This document shows, piece by piece, positions 49,364 through 59,698 of a DNA stretch of 64,000 nucleotides (position 1 is the first letter of the stretch; every line of letters starts with the position of its first letter). The notes beneath the pieces are model-generated. The model did no database searches. It was not told the origin of the DNA and saw nothing but the letters and a program-made list of their open reading frames with translations. Source of the DNA: Carpediemonas membranifera (lineage: Eukaryota > Fornicata); NCBI GenBank assembly GCA_019828565.1, contig JAHDYR010000021.1, positions 1 to 64,000 of the forward strand. The letters are read 5' to 3'. Made by a program: the position numbers and the translations under genes.

Positions 49364-49798
49364 GCTGACCAGTAAAGTCGCTAGCCCGGCCGACGGCTGA
49401 TCGAGACCTGTCTCTGAGGCCCTTGGGATCGGTATGGAGCGGTAGACCCTGGATGTCTCGGATAACGCGAGTTCTCGAAATTGTTGCTGCTCCCACTGGC
49501 AGTCGGATCCTGCTGGCGCTCGACCATGGGCTCATGCGTTGTAAACAAAACTACTGTCTAGAGCCACTGTCCTGCGTCACTGTGCAGTTCCTGGGCTGGC
49601 ACGGCGTCGACTCACCCCTGACCAGCGCATTCACTTCGATGTCTTTGTCGAGTTATCGAGGCAAGCGATGGAGCGACGATGCCCAAGGTTCGCGGTTTCC
49701 AGCGATTCTCACACAGATGGTGTGTAGCAACAGCAGCAACACTACTGCATCGCGATTCCTTTACACAGCACGCCTGACGCGTTTGATCAGCCAATTCC
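49364..49798. other. Junction region between PHD fragment and WD40-kinase copy 2
   Basis: 49364-49435 is PHD-gene 3' flank, 49436-49553 is unique to this locus, and 49554-49798 repeats the upstream region of WD40-kinase copy 1 (34385-34629). Confidence 0.8.
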
Positions 49799-52700
49799 GT
49801 GATTACACAGCCAGTGGTACGTATTGAGGCCGCATTCTCACGCAGCAAGGACTGCAGAGCAGTAGATGTACAGATCCGCACCGCAAGAGCTGAGCGCCCC
49901 GGCCCCGAGGGCATCCAGATCCGCAAGCGAGGCGTCACACCAATCACCGTCCAGGACCTCGAGCAGGTCATCCAGTACCTACTCAGCGAGAGTATAGAAC
50001 CCGAGACTCTGACGATAGAGCTCATTGAGCCCGCTGTTACCGTCACGATGGTCGATGGCAGACTCGAGGCCGACCATGACGATGTCCAGGTTGAGTTCGC
50101 ACTCGAGGCATGGAACACGCGGCCCGCAAGTGAAATTGGAAAGGATACGTGTATTAGGACACTGACTGGGCACATATACGCACTGTTCGGTGTCGCCACT
50201 GCCCCCGACGGCACCATCATCACTTCATCAGATGATGGCACAATCAAGCAGTGGGACTCGGCCACTGGTCGTTGTATCAGGACCATGAAACTTAGAAATG
50301 AAGCTTTTATGATGCCGTGTCGCCGGACGGGTCGACCATCGCATATGGTGGCGATGACGGTCTCATCAAACTCTGGAACGTAGCCACAGGTCGGGTGACT
50401 AAGACCCAAAGCGGGCACACTGATGTTGTGCACTGTGTTGCATTCTCGTCCGATGGCCGCACCCTGGTCTCCGGATCGTATGACAAAACCGCCAAGGTCT
50501 GGGACGTCGAGACAGGGCAGTGCAGGCTGACACTAACAGGGCATAATAATTCCGTGCATGGCGTGGCCATCTCCCCTGATGGCTCGACCATTTGCACTGG
50601 AAGTGTTGACGGCACGATCAACCAATGGAGCACCACTACTGGCGAATGCATCAGGACCATGAACCATGGCAACCCAGTCTGTAACGTTGCGTTATCACCA
50701 AGCGGCACCATCATCGCATCCGGAGACAATGTTGGCTTCATCAAGTTCTGGGACTCCGCAACCGACCAGCTGACTCGGACCCTTGATGGGCACACCGATA
50801 TTGTGTGGAGCCTCGCCTTCTCCCCCGACGGCAGGACTCTGGTGTCTGGGTCTGGCGACAACACCATCATGCAGTGGGACGTCGCGACCGGGGCGCTGAT
50901 CAGGACGTTTTCGGGGCACGATGGCGGGGTGAATGGTGTCGCGTTCTCCAGAGACGGCACCACGATCGTGTCTGGATCCAGCGACACGACAGCCAAGGTC
51001 TGGAGCGCACTCACCCGCACCCCCCAGTTCCTGGCCACCGTCAACCAGCTCTGCTCCAGCCCAGTCGCCCCCGACGCCGACATCGCCATCGACCCTGACG
51101 GCTCAGAAGTACTCATCAGCGACACCGCTCGCATCCTCCTCCACTTCCTCGCCACTGGTCTGCCCCGCTCCTTCACGATGACGCTGACCCGCCCCGCCGC
51201 CAGAGTCTGGCTGGAGGACAAGTTCGCCAAGATAGACTCCAAGGACGCCGAGCTGGCCAAGCTCATCAAGCTCTTCAACGAATGCAGGTGCGACCAGATT
51301 GTTGCCGACTTCTGCTCGGGCGCCGTCTCGGACGTTGTCCTGGTTGACGCGACTATCGGCCAGCTGAGGCAGGTCGTCTCTCGCGTGGCCTCATCGCAGG
51401 TCGCCCCACGAGATCTCCGCATCGCCATGGCCGCCCCGATTTCGTCCATGATCAGAATGGCGGGTGGACTGTTTGTGGCCGAAGGTCCGCATAATGATGC
51501 CGTTGACGCAATCACATCACAGGCGAACTGCAAGCTTTGGAGTGAGAGGTTGGATGTGAGTCACGATGAGAACGCCAGTCTCCGGGCAGAACTATCTAAG
51601 GCGAGGACCACCATTTCGTCTCTCCAGGCCATCATGACCTTCGCCGCTGCCGACAAGGCTGCTGGGCTGAGCGCCACGCTCGAGGGCCACCCCCTGCTCT
51701 CGGTCGCCATGCCAACACCTGACACTGACGACACTCCGTCGCCCGCTGGTCTCATCAGCCGACTCGGCCCGGCCAGACGCCACCCAGAGACCCGCATCGC
51801 CGAGTACGAGGCGGTCATCGCCCAGGCCAGGGCCGGGGTCGAGGCGCTCGAGGCCAGGATCGCCGCTGTCAGCGCTGCCTACCAGGCGGCCTCGGCCATC
51901 GTCGACGGCGCCGCCGCCTTCGAGTCTCTCCCCTCGCTCGACGAGATGGCCCGCATGCTCGAGGCCGCTGACAACGAGGTCGTCGACTTCCCCACCCTCG
52001 CGCCCGAGCTGCAGGCCAGGTACGCCACGCTCCGCGCCTTCCTCCAGCCGGCCGTCCGCGTGACGTGGCAGTGTGCCCTCAGTCGGAAGGAGCTTGGCGA
52101 GGACACGAGCGCTGAGGAGCGCACCATTCGCCAGTTGACTGGCCTGGCCGCCGAGGCTGAGGTCCACCTGGCTGGGTTCGCCGAGGCCGACGCCATCACT
52201 GCGCAGCTCCGGTCGCTGGGCGACTACCAGCACCTGAAGAGCAAGGCCGAAGATCTCGAAGAGGATGTCGACTTCTTCAGCAGGAAACGCAAACACGGCG
52301 TCGGCAAGCTTGACGAAGCGCAGAAGGAACTAGACTCCGTCAAAGTCAAGCTGGCACACATGAAGGATGTTCTTTCCCGCCGCACGCCGCAGCTCGTCCG
52401 GCTCTGCCCCGAGCTGGAGGCCCTCACCGCGCCGTCGGCCAGCCTCTTTGCCGAGCTGCGCGAGATGGGGCTGGCCCACCTCATGGACCTCCCCGAGATG
52501 CGCGCCGACCTGTCGCTGTCCGACTTCGCCGTCGAGTCGACCGTCAGCGAGAACAGAGCGCTGTGCCAGATCGTGACCCGCGACGGCCAGACCTTCTTCG
52601 CCAAGACCTTCAAGCTCGACACCGAGCACCATCGCAAGCTCTGCGACCGCGAGGCGGGCATCCTGTCGCGCATGACGCACAGCCCCGCTGCGCCCAAGCT

Positions 52701-52862
52701 GCACTTCGTCCTCGTCGACAGCGCCGAGCAGACCTGCACGATCGTCATGGAGCGCCTCGAGCGCCATCTGCGCGACGCCCCAGCCGACTCGCCCGACAGC
52801 CTGCGCAGACTGCTCCACGGCCTGCTCACCGCGATCCACGACCTGCACAGCGCGGGCGTCTG

Positions 52863-52895
<33 letters not shown>

Positions 52896-54801
52896 GCGCG
52901 AGGGCCACCCCGTGCTCGTCGACTTCGAGACGGCCTCGAACATGGACGCCGTGAACGCGACCGCGACCGGAGTCAACATCGGCACGCTCGCCTTCAGCGC
53001 GCCCGAGGAGATCGCCGCGCGCAATGCAGGGAAGAAGCTGAAGCATCGCGAGCAGCAGGCAGCCGATGTCTACCACGCGGGCCTGACGATGCTGGCGCTG
53101 ATGACGAAGGACTATACGGATTTCTGCAGGGACATCCTCTCTCTCAGCAACAACAGGGACTTGCTCGAGAGTTCGACCGCCAACGACGACACTCTCTGCG
53201 CCGCCCTGCTCGCCACTGTTGCCGTCCCCGACGCCCTGCGCGACGTGCTCTCCGGCATGCTCGCCACCCACCCCGAGGCCCGCTGGTCCGTCCGCCGCGC
53301 CCTGGCCGACGGCCTCTTCGCTGCCGCTGCCAACGAGCTGGACCCTGAGGTCGACCTCAACGCGGCGAGCAGCAGGTTCGCGAACGCCCACGCCTTCGTC
53401 GACGACATCGACCGCGTGCGCCTGCAGATGTTCCGCGAGGACCCGGTCGACATCGCCCTCGCTGACGACGTTTCGGCGAGCCTGGCCAGCATCGCCGCGT
53501 GCGAGGAGGACCTGTTCGCCATCCCCGCGACGCTCTCGGGCGACGACGCCGCGAAGGCCCTGCCCGACCTGGTCGTCGAGCTGCCGCGCGTGGCCGTCCG
53601 CCAGGCCGTCGGGGGCATGGAGTTACCTGTGCCCATCTTCCGCGAGGGCACGCTGGTCTTCACGCCCGACGCCCTCGACATGCCGCTCGACGACCTGCGC
53701 CCGGTCCTGCTGGGGCTCGGCCGCGTGCTGCAGCTCATGCTGCTCGACGGCATCACCCTGCCCGCGGACATGGTCAGCGACGCCTGGCTCGTCGCGCTCA
53801 CGGGCGGCCGCGTCGACCTGGGAGCGCTGATGCCCATCGTCGCCCGGGCGCTGCAGCGGTCTGTTGCGGAGGCTGCGGCCGCGTGTCCGCTCGAGGGCTT
53901 CGAGGGCGACCTCAAGGCGTACGGCGACGAGGTGAGACGCCGCTTCGCCGAGCGCATGCAGATCGTCCGCAACGGCATGGCCGCGAAGACGCGCTTCAGC
54001 GAGAAGGTCCTCGCGCTGACGGCCGCCCAGCTGCGGGCCCTGCTTGTGCGCCCCAACCCGCTCACGGTCGACGCCGTGCTCGCCCCGCTGCGCTTCCCCG
54101 CGGACAGCCAGGGCGTGCAGGACGCCCTCCGCGCCGTGCTCGAGGACGACGAGACGCGCCGCCGCTTCGCCTTCCACGTGTTCGGCGGCCAGTTCCCCCA
54201 GCCCGGCTCCGTCGGCGTGACCCTCCACGACCACCACCGCGTGTACGCCGACTGCACGGGCGCCGCCCGCCTCCCTCGTCTGGAGGACGCCGACCAGATG
54301 CGCCAGGCGGTGCTCGACTCGGCCCCTGCCGCAGCAGGCGCGGCAGTCGACTTCTACGTCATCCCGCGGCGCCAGCAGGCATACTCGCGCGCCGAGATCA
54401 GGACGCTCGTCGAGCAGAACGACATCCTGCAGACGTGCCGCCTGGTCACGCTCGGCAGAGGCGCCGCTGTGGACGTCCCCGTCATCCGCCGCTGCCCCAC
54501 GTGCGGCGAGCTGACCTCGCGCGAAGGCGACCTGGACAGCTGCAAGATGTCGAAGTGCCCGTGCGGCCAGGACTTCTGCCACAAGTGCCTGCTCCGCGTG
54601 GCCAACCATCGAGAGCACAATGCCCACTACGGCGGCCAGTGCGAGATGGCGCCGTGCCAGACAGTCGACCTGCCCGAGGGCGTCGCGAGGCAGCGCACCG
54701 TCACGCGCCCCCACTGCCATCGGTCGGCCACAGTCAGCGCGAACCGGAGGCAGGTCACGTGCCGCGGGTGCAGCCGGACCATTGACGCGAGAGCTGTGTA
54801 A
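49799..54801 (+). pseudogene. WD40-coiled coil-kinase-IBR protein, copy 2 (frameshifted)
   Basis: Inverted, nearly identical copy of 29384-34384. A T4 run at 50305-50308 (T5 in copy 1, at 33874-33878 on the other strand) breaks the frame within the second WD40 repeat; a long 1,494-codon frame continues to 54801. The kinase motifs (HRDLKPENV, DFE) are intact. The C-terminal zinc segment has changed: VTCPHC in copy 1 is VTRPHC here, losing one Cys, and MAPRQT is MAPCQT. Two short patches differ strongly from copy 1 (around 49865-49900 and 53040-53200), as if converted from another family member. It may be a pseudogene, or intact if the T count is an assembly error. Confidence 0.85.
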
Positions 54802-54829
54802 AGTTGTTTGTTCCCCCTCCGGCCACGTC

Positions 54830-55110
54830 CTGCAGGTAGATGCGCGTGGGCATGATGTCAGGGTGGACTGTGGTCCAGAACGTCGGGCCCTCGTCGACGT
54901 GGACCAGATCGTCCAGATCGCAGAATATCATCTTCTGGTCGGTAGCGAACTGTTCTTGCTCGTCGTTGACGAAGAGCGAGAACTCGTTGTCCGTCTGGAT
55001 AATGCAATCGGCCCGGAATGGCAGGTCCGCGAAGAACGACGCACGCCCTTCCAGCAGAACTGCAGACTTGTCGTATCCACGCCGTTTACTGCGGTTTGCC
55101 TGACTTCCCT
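54830..55110 (-). pseudogene. ORF fragment without start, unknown family
   Basis: An open minus-strand frame of about 95 codons without ATG, bounded upstream by TAG near 55118: LLEGRASFFADLPFRADCII, QTDNEFSLFVNDEQEQ, KMIFCDLDDLVHVDEGPTFW, TRIYLQDVAGG. It runs into the 3' end of WD40-kinase copy 2. The DNEFSLFVND pattern resembles extracellular beta-sandwich (PA14/lectin-like) modules, but this is weak. Part of it (54893-54965) recurs at 22240-22309. Probably a gene cut by the insertion of the WD40-kinase segment. Confidence 0.4.
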
Positions 55111-55196
55111 TCTACCATCAGCGTGCAAGGCCACCCAAACACAGGCCTTCCTCGATCTAAACAGTGTTCATTTTGTACTTTATCTGTCAGCACGGC

Positions 55197-55351
55197 TTAC
55201 TCGGTGGTTTCGCCACTCTCAGAGGACTTCTTCCTAGTGACCTGTGTCAGTATGGTGGTGGTGTACTTGCCTTGTTCTTCAGCTTACGCGCCTTATCCTT
55301 GGTCTTGTCCTTGGCGCTCTTGACGCGCTCACTCATCGATTTCTTAGGCAT
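55197..55351 (-). CDS. Small basic LEA-like protein, one 29-nt GC-AG intron
   Basis: Two exons, 55351-55271 and 55241-55197. The intron at 55270-55242 is 29 nt, starts GCAAGTACAC and ends CATACTGACACAG; the donor is GC rather than GT, but the size and acceptor match the other tiny introns. The spliced 41-residue product (MSERVKSAKDKTKDKARKLK, NK+VTRKKSSESGETTE) is very basic and helical with 11-mer character, like the LEA-like gene at 48399-48696. The stop is TAA. Unspliced reading would end after TPPPY. The two LEA-like genes flank the duplicated block, so they may once have been adjacent. Confidence 0.6.
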
Positions 55352-55704
55352 TGCTTGTTCTTGTCTGTTGTGTCGAAGTGCATTCGCAGAAAGCACTAGT
55401 AGAATCCGGAAATAGTGGGTTTGTTTGCGAACTGTGCTGACTACAGCATACTTTGAAGGAATGGATACTTTGCAAAATTCGTAGAGCGATGTGACAAGGA
55501 AATGAGCGAATAGTGGCAGTTGGAGGGTGGCATGAGCCACACCAGCAGCCGCGTGTCGACACTTGGCCTTGCAGCCCCCACAATAAGTATCAGTGGGCGC
55601 ATGCCTGCCATTACATGCCAGTTGTGAAGGTCCAGCCGGCCAGACATCCCAACCAAGAAACAAGGCCAAGCCAACTTCCAATCTATTTTACAACAGTCAT
55701 GCCC
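55352..55704. other. Gap between LEA-like and PKA-R genes
   Basis: About 350 bp; it should contain the LEA-like gene's promoter and the PKA-R 3' flank (TGTAAAAT about 19 nt after the PKA-R stop). No gene seen. Confidence 0.45.
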
Positions 55705-56874
55705 CTAGAAGCACTTCCGCGTGATGATGTTCTGGATGGGCCCGAGCAGCCTGTAGAACGAGGACCTGTCGAGCGACACGCACTTCACCGCAGTCACAGC
55801 AGTTACGGTCGCATTCCTCGGCTGCTGCGAGATCAGCGCAGCCTCACCGAAGAAGTTGTTCTCCTCAAGCTGTGCGAGGACCTGGGCCTCACCATCCATG
55901 GTCCGGGTCACCTCGACTGTGCCGCGCTCGATAAAGTAGAAAGCGTCGCCGACCTCGCCCTCCCTGATGATCACGTCGCCCTCGCCGTACTCCACGGAGA
56001 CCAGGGCGTCTGATATGGTCGACCGCTCGGACGGGGTGAGGTTGGAGAGCACGGGGACCTGACCAAGGAAGCCCTCGTACTTCGACCGGCGCTCCTTGAC
56101 AGTGTCCTGGACCATCGCCTGGTACATGTGGCCCTCGATCGCCCAGAGTCGGCACGGCGTCTTTGCTACAATCGTGGCAGCTCTAGGGGCGGCATACATC
56201 AATGCGAGCTCGCCGAAAGAGTCGCCAGGCACGGGGCGGTAGACCATCGTACCGAAGTCGGTCGTATTGTTAGCTGGAGCGGGCTCCTGGGCGTCGGGGT
56301 CGAGCTCAGACTCGGAGTCCTCGGCGGTCGTCTCTTCAGTCCTCTTGGCGACGAAGATCTCGCACTCGCCTGACTCCAGAATGTAGAACATGTCGCCGAA
56401 CTCTCCCTGGCGGATGATGACCTCGTCCTCGGCGGCCTCGACCATGTGCATGTACTCGGCAATCTCCTGGCGCTGCTCGGCATCGAGGAAGGAGGAGAGG
56501 CAGTTCCGCATGAGGGCCTTGTCGATCATCTGCATCTGCTCGTCGGACTTGGGCACCTTCTCGCGGGCCTTGGTCTCTTCATCGTCGTCCTTCGTGCGTG
56601 TGGGGCCCGAGACGGCGCCACGGCGCTGACGGGGGCGAGGCTTGTGTGTATCGGCTATAATGACATCTACACCCTCATCATCGTCGGACTTGTTGCCGTC
56701 CTCGATCAATTCGGACATGAATAGCTCATTGAGCTGCTCGATCAGGAAACTGACAACATTGCGGGGCCGGTTCTCAATCACCTTGCCCATTAACATCTGG
56801 AAAATGCGTTCCACTTCCATTTGCTCCAAGTAGTGCTCGACATCCGCTCTAGAAAAGCTTTCTGCTTCGTTCAT
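55705..56874 (-). CDS. cAMP-dependent protein kinase regulatory subunit
   Basis: Inhibitory subunit of PKA that releases the catalytic subunit on cyclic-nucleotide binding. 389 residues: an N-terminal docking/dimerisation-like helix pair (EVERIFQMLMGKVIENRPRN), a pseudosubstrate site QRRGAVSG (about residue 84), and two cyclic-nucleotide-binding domains with phosphate cassettes FGELALMYAAPRAATI and FGEAALISQQPRNATV, each with Glu and Arg in place. The first domain has an acidic insert of about 30 residues (TEETTAEDSESELDPDAQEP) between strands, unusual for the family. The RRGAV sequence (Ala at the phospho-site) is of RI type, so it inhibits without being phosphorylated. The start ATG is at 56874; the stop is TAG. 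Confidence 0.92.
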   Translation of the reverse strand: MNEAESFSRADVEHYLEQMEVERIFQMLMGKVIENRPRNVVSFLIEQLNELFMSELIEDGNKSDDDEGVDVIIADTHKPRPRQRRGAVSGPTRTKDDDEETKAREKVPKSDEQMQMIDKALMRNCLSSFLDAEQRQEIAEYMHMVEAAEDEVIIRQGEFGDMFYILESGECEIFVAKRTEETTAEDSESELDPDAQEPAPANNTTDFGTMVYRPVPGDSFGELALMYAAPRAATIVAKTPCRLWAIEGHMYQAMVQDTVKERRSKYEGFLGQVPVLSNLTPSERSTISDALVSVEYGEGDVIIREGEVGDAFYFIERGTVEVTRTMDGEAQVLAQLEENNFFGEAALISQQPRNATVTAVTAVKCVSLDRSSFYRLLGPIQNIITRKCF

Positions 56875-57428
56875 CGCGGCAAGACGTGTTTAGAAACAGC
56901 GACTGCCGCAAGAGTCAAATCGGGTTCGGCAGCACTGGTGGTCGGGGATGCCCTCCTGCTGACCTAGGTCCGTCCCAATTAAGTAAATCCTGTGAATTTC
57001 TACAGCTGTGTTCATGACAGCGTCAAGACCCGTGCCCGATGCCGCTACCCCAGGCGTGCGGCCATACATTGGCCGTGAACCCGTTAACCCGTGCTATGAA
57101 GTTTTCATGACGCTAGTGACATTGTTCACTGCGACCTTAGCTACTAACGAGGATGCGGGCCCACAATCAATAATCCGGCATGGTGCTTTATGATATTGGA
57201 ACAACGCTTGAGTCTATATGGGTCCTCGGCTGCCTGTTGCTGATGGGTGGGGCCACCACAGTCGCCGTGCATATGCTTGTCTGGTGAAGACGGCGGGTGG
57301 GCCGAATGCGAGGCGTGAAAGTTGTACATGATGGATACACGGGATAAATATGAATAGTCCAGGGTTTATATGTCGGGTGACGGGCCTGTTGAGGCAGGTC
57401 AGACTTGGAGAAACAGGGATTGTGGAAC
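56875..57428. other. Intergenic region upstream of PKA-R
   Basis: About 550 bp. It contains only short overlapping frames (at 57008-57193 and 57144-57329) with no recognisable features. The PKA-R promoter is expected at its left end. Confidence 0.4.
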
Positions 57429-57755
57429 TCACAGAAGAGCAAAGTCTGCGGTCCAATCCCGGAACTGGATCTCCTTATCTGCGAAGGAAACAATATACTC
57501 CACGGATGGGAGCTTATCTCTGCGCAGGAGGGACTTAACGGCCTCAAAGCGAGAACTCGACGTGTCGAAGGCCTCGAACGCTCTATCCACGGTACGAAGC
57601 GCATTGCGTCGAATAGCAAGATCTTCCCTTGTCCAAACCATCTCAGTGCTCTTCTTCGCCATGTTTTGAAGACTGTGTCCGCGCAGGATTAGAATACTTG
57701 AGTCCAAAACACACAGTGATCCAAGCAGCATCAGGATCGCAGTGTGGTTCATCAT
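57429..57755 (-). CDS. Hypothetical small protein with signal-like N-terminus
   Basis: 108 codons: a hydrophobic N-terminus (MMNHTAILMLLGSLCVLDSS) then a charged region (RREDLAIRR-like; SLLRRDKLPSVEYIVSFADK). Not recognised. A segment beginning GTGAGT at the TGA codon and ending CCAAG 29 nt later could be a tiny intron extending the frame, but the acceptor is poor. It might be a fragment of a secreted glycosyltransferase-like protein (LPSVEYIVS motif), a weak guess. Confidence 0.3.
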   Translation of the reverse strand: MMNHTAILMLLGSLCVLDSSILILRGHSLQNMAKKSTEMVWTREDLAIRRNALRTVDRAFEAFDTSSSRFEAVKSLLRRDKLPSVEYIVSFADKEIQFRDWTADFALL

Positions 57756-57780
57756 ACTCTATCAATCGTGCGCTGCATAT

Positions 57781-57800
57781 CACGCGCGCTGCAGCGCGTG
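57781..57800. other. GC-rich inverted repeat 3' of the TnpB/Fanzor relic
   Basis: Arms CACGCGC and GCGCGTG around a 6-nt loop. It lies 19 nt beyond the last codon of the nuclease-like frame. It could be part of a guide-RNA or element-end structure, or a terminator-like hairpin. Confidence 0.45.
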
Positions 57801-57818
57801 TTTGCTCAACTTAGCAAG

Positions 57819-59630
57819 TTAATGATAGCGAGGAAGAGCACCTCTCTGGGAGTCGTAGTGGAAAGGAGATTGCTCTATCTGATCTGAAGTTGCATCGAAT
57901 GTGCACCAAAGGATGTTCTCGCTGGCGCTCTTATCTCGGTGAGAGAGATTGAGAAGTATGTCTCTGCTCGGGATGCCGACGTAGCCGTTCAACGCGCCAT
58001 GGAGCTCCCTCGCACGCTGGATTCTGGCAGAACATGGTGCGGCGTGTGTGCACCACACGTCTGAAGTGTGCTTTGCAGTGTGGGCACACGATGGAAGTGC
58101 GGAATTCCGAGACCATCGTGACACTCATGACGACGTTGTGCCGGAACATGATGCCAGTGAGAGCTCGAGCAAAGTGGCGGTACGGAGCACAGGAGGGAGT
58201 GCCGGCGGAACCGAACAGTGCAGCCCCATACGCGACTTCGAGATGAATGGGCTCCGGGGGCGCCCGCCGAGATCATCCAGGAGTTGACGTCCAGCCCGGG
58301 CGAAGTGCTTCAGGCGCAGACAGTGATTGGCAAAAGTCGCACGGCGGAAACACTTTCTCGTCCCCTCGTTGATGATCTGAACGATGTTCTCATGGACAAA
58401 CCTAATCGACTGTTTGAGAGCCTCTAGACTTGTCGTTTTGAACGATGCTGCGCTCATATTCACGCGGAAAGAGGGGGTGGCAGTGTAGCCACACTTAGCG
58501 AGTACGCCAGATACACTCTGCCCGTCTGGGCGGCGGATCGTGTAGCCGCCCAGCGACCGAGCACCAGGGTCGAAGCCCATGCGAGCTTGAATGTCCGGGG
58601 CAGGAGTAGCCTCGGCGTCATCCTGACCGAGCCGAGCCCGCTTGTTATTGCTACCCTTTTTGTACGTGGGCCGGTCAGCCACCCGACCGCCACGGTATTT
58701 CTCGCGACCCACCCAAACGGTCACAGCAGCAGAGACCCCGTCAGTCTTCGCAGAGAGCACTCTGCGAAGCTTGGTGATGTCACCGTGATCACGCTCGTAT
58801 CTATCAACCTGCTCGTCGGTCAAGTTACTCTTCGCTGACCAATCCCGATAGACACGGAGGCGCCTCTTCATCGCTGGGGTGAGCGCTGTTACTCCGCGCT
58901 CGATGGTCATGAACCCAGGCCTGACCGGTGCCATCGGCACGAACGGAACGAGCTTCGGCTCTGGCAGGGCCTGACTGAGCTCGAGGTTCACGGCACGAGT
59001 GAGTGTGACCAGCTTGGTCACTGCAGCACTCATGCGCGTGACGCACGACAGCACGCCGACGAGAGCCTCGGCCACGGTACCAGTGCGACCCACCCGCTGC
59101 TCCTCGGGCAATGCATGCATTTGACGATGATGCATGCCATGATCGGCGGCTATGGTGGCAACCTCAGTGTCGAGCTCGCCTAGGGTGTCGAGAAAATCCT
59201 GTCAAACACCCGGCCGATCATGGAGGAGCGGACGCACCCGTTCTAATCCAGCACGAAGACGGGTCAGGTACCCGGGTGACGCGCGCGAGAGCCAGACCCG
59301 GGTGGCTGTGGAGTACTCGCCCAACCAGCTCTGAAATGGCGCTGCAATTCCAACGTAGGCTTCCCTGAAGTCCCGGACGAGTGGGGTTATGTCAGGGTCC
59401 CTCCACATCGCCAGGTCGCCAATCCACCTGCACCGATCCGCTGCCTTTGCCTTGGACTCTCTTCCCTTGGCAATGCTGACGATCTTTTGAAGACTGTGTC
59501 TTAAAGTGCACAGGGTGCATGAACTATGTCGAAAAGAGGTCCTGGGTTGTTGAGTGCTCTGCGCGGTATACCTAGCTTTACCTGGCTTTCTGGCGGAATT
59601 CTCGCCAGAGTCGTTTTGGAGTTGTGACAT
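57819..59630 (-). pseudogene. TnpB/Fanzor-like RNA-guided nuclease gene, decayed
   Basis: About 600 codons over three frames show the RuvC-type order of TnpB/Fanzor: an N-terminal helical region; RuvC-I with Asp in MGFDPGARSLGGYTI (Asp codon 58569-58571); RuvC-II with Glu in VSEFRTSIVCPHC (Glu codon 58105-58107), leading into a zinc finger CPHC .. CQNPAC; and RuvC-III with Asp in HRDKSASENIL (Asp codon 57933-57935). All three acidic residues are present. Breaks: an in-frame TGA at 59202-59204; a frame change at the C5 run near 58258-58262; another between about 58010 and 57960. A 39-nt GTGCGT..TGACAG segment would splice out the TGA. These nucleases cut DNA guided by an RNA encoded at the 3' end of the element. 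It may be a dead insertion or partly an assembly artefact. Confidence 0.62.
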
Positions 59631-59698
59631 GAAGCTGTTCGCAGTCTGAGATCCCCGCTTGCTTTTACAGCAATTAGCTACTGCAGAGAGCTTGACTT

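Noticed and set aside
50290-50320. Tiny intron as the cause of the frame break in WD40-kinase copy 2
   Set aside because: Copy 1 is continuous here and differs only by one T in a homopolymer run.
57008-57329. Short ORFs upstream of PKA-R
   Set aside because: No homology, no consistent frame, overlapping on both strands.
41097-59204. Alternative genetic code (reassigned TAA or TGA)
   Set aside because: Intact genes in the window end with TAA, TAG and TGA at family-expected positions; the two in-frame stops are better explained by gene ends, introns or decay.
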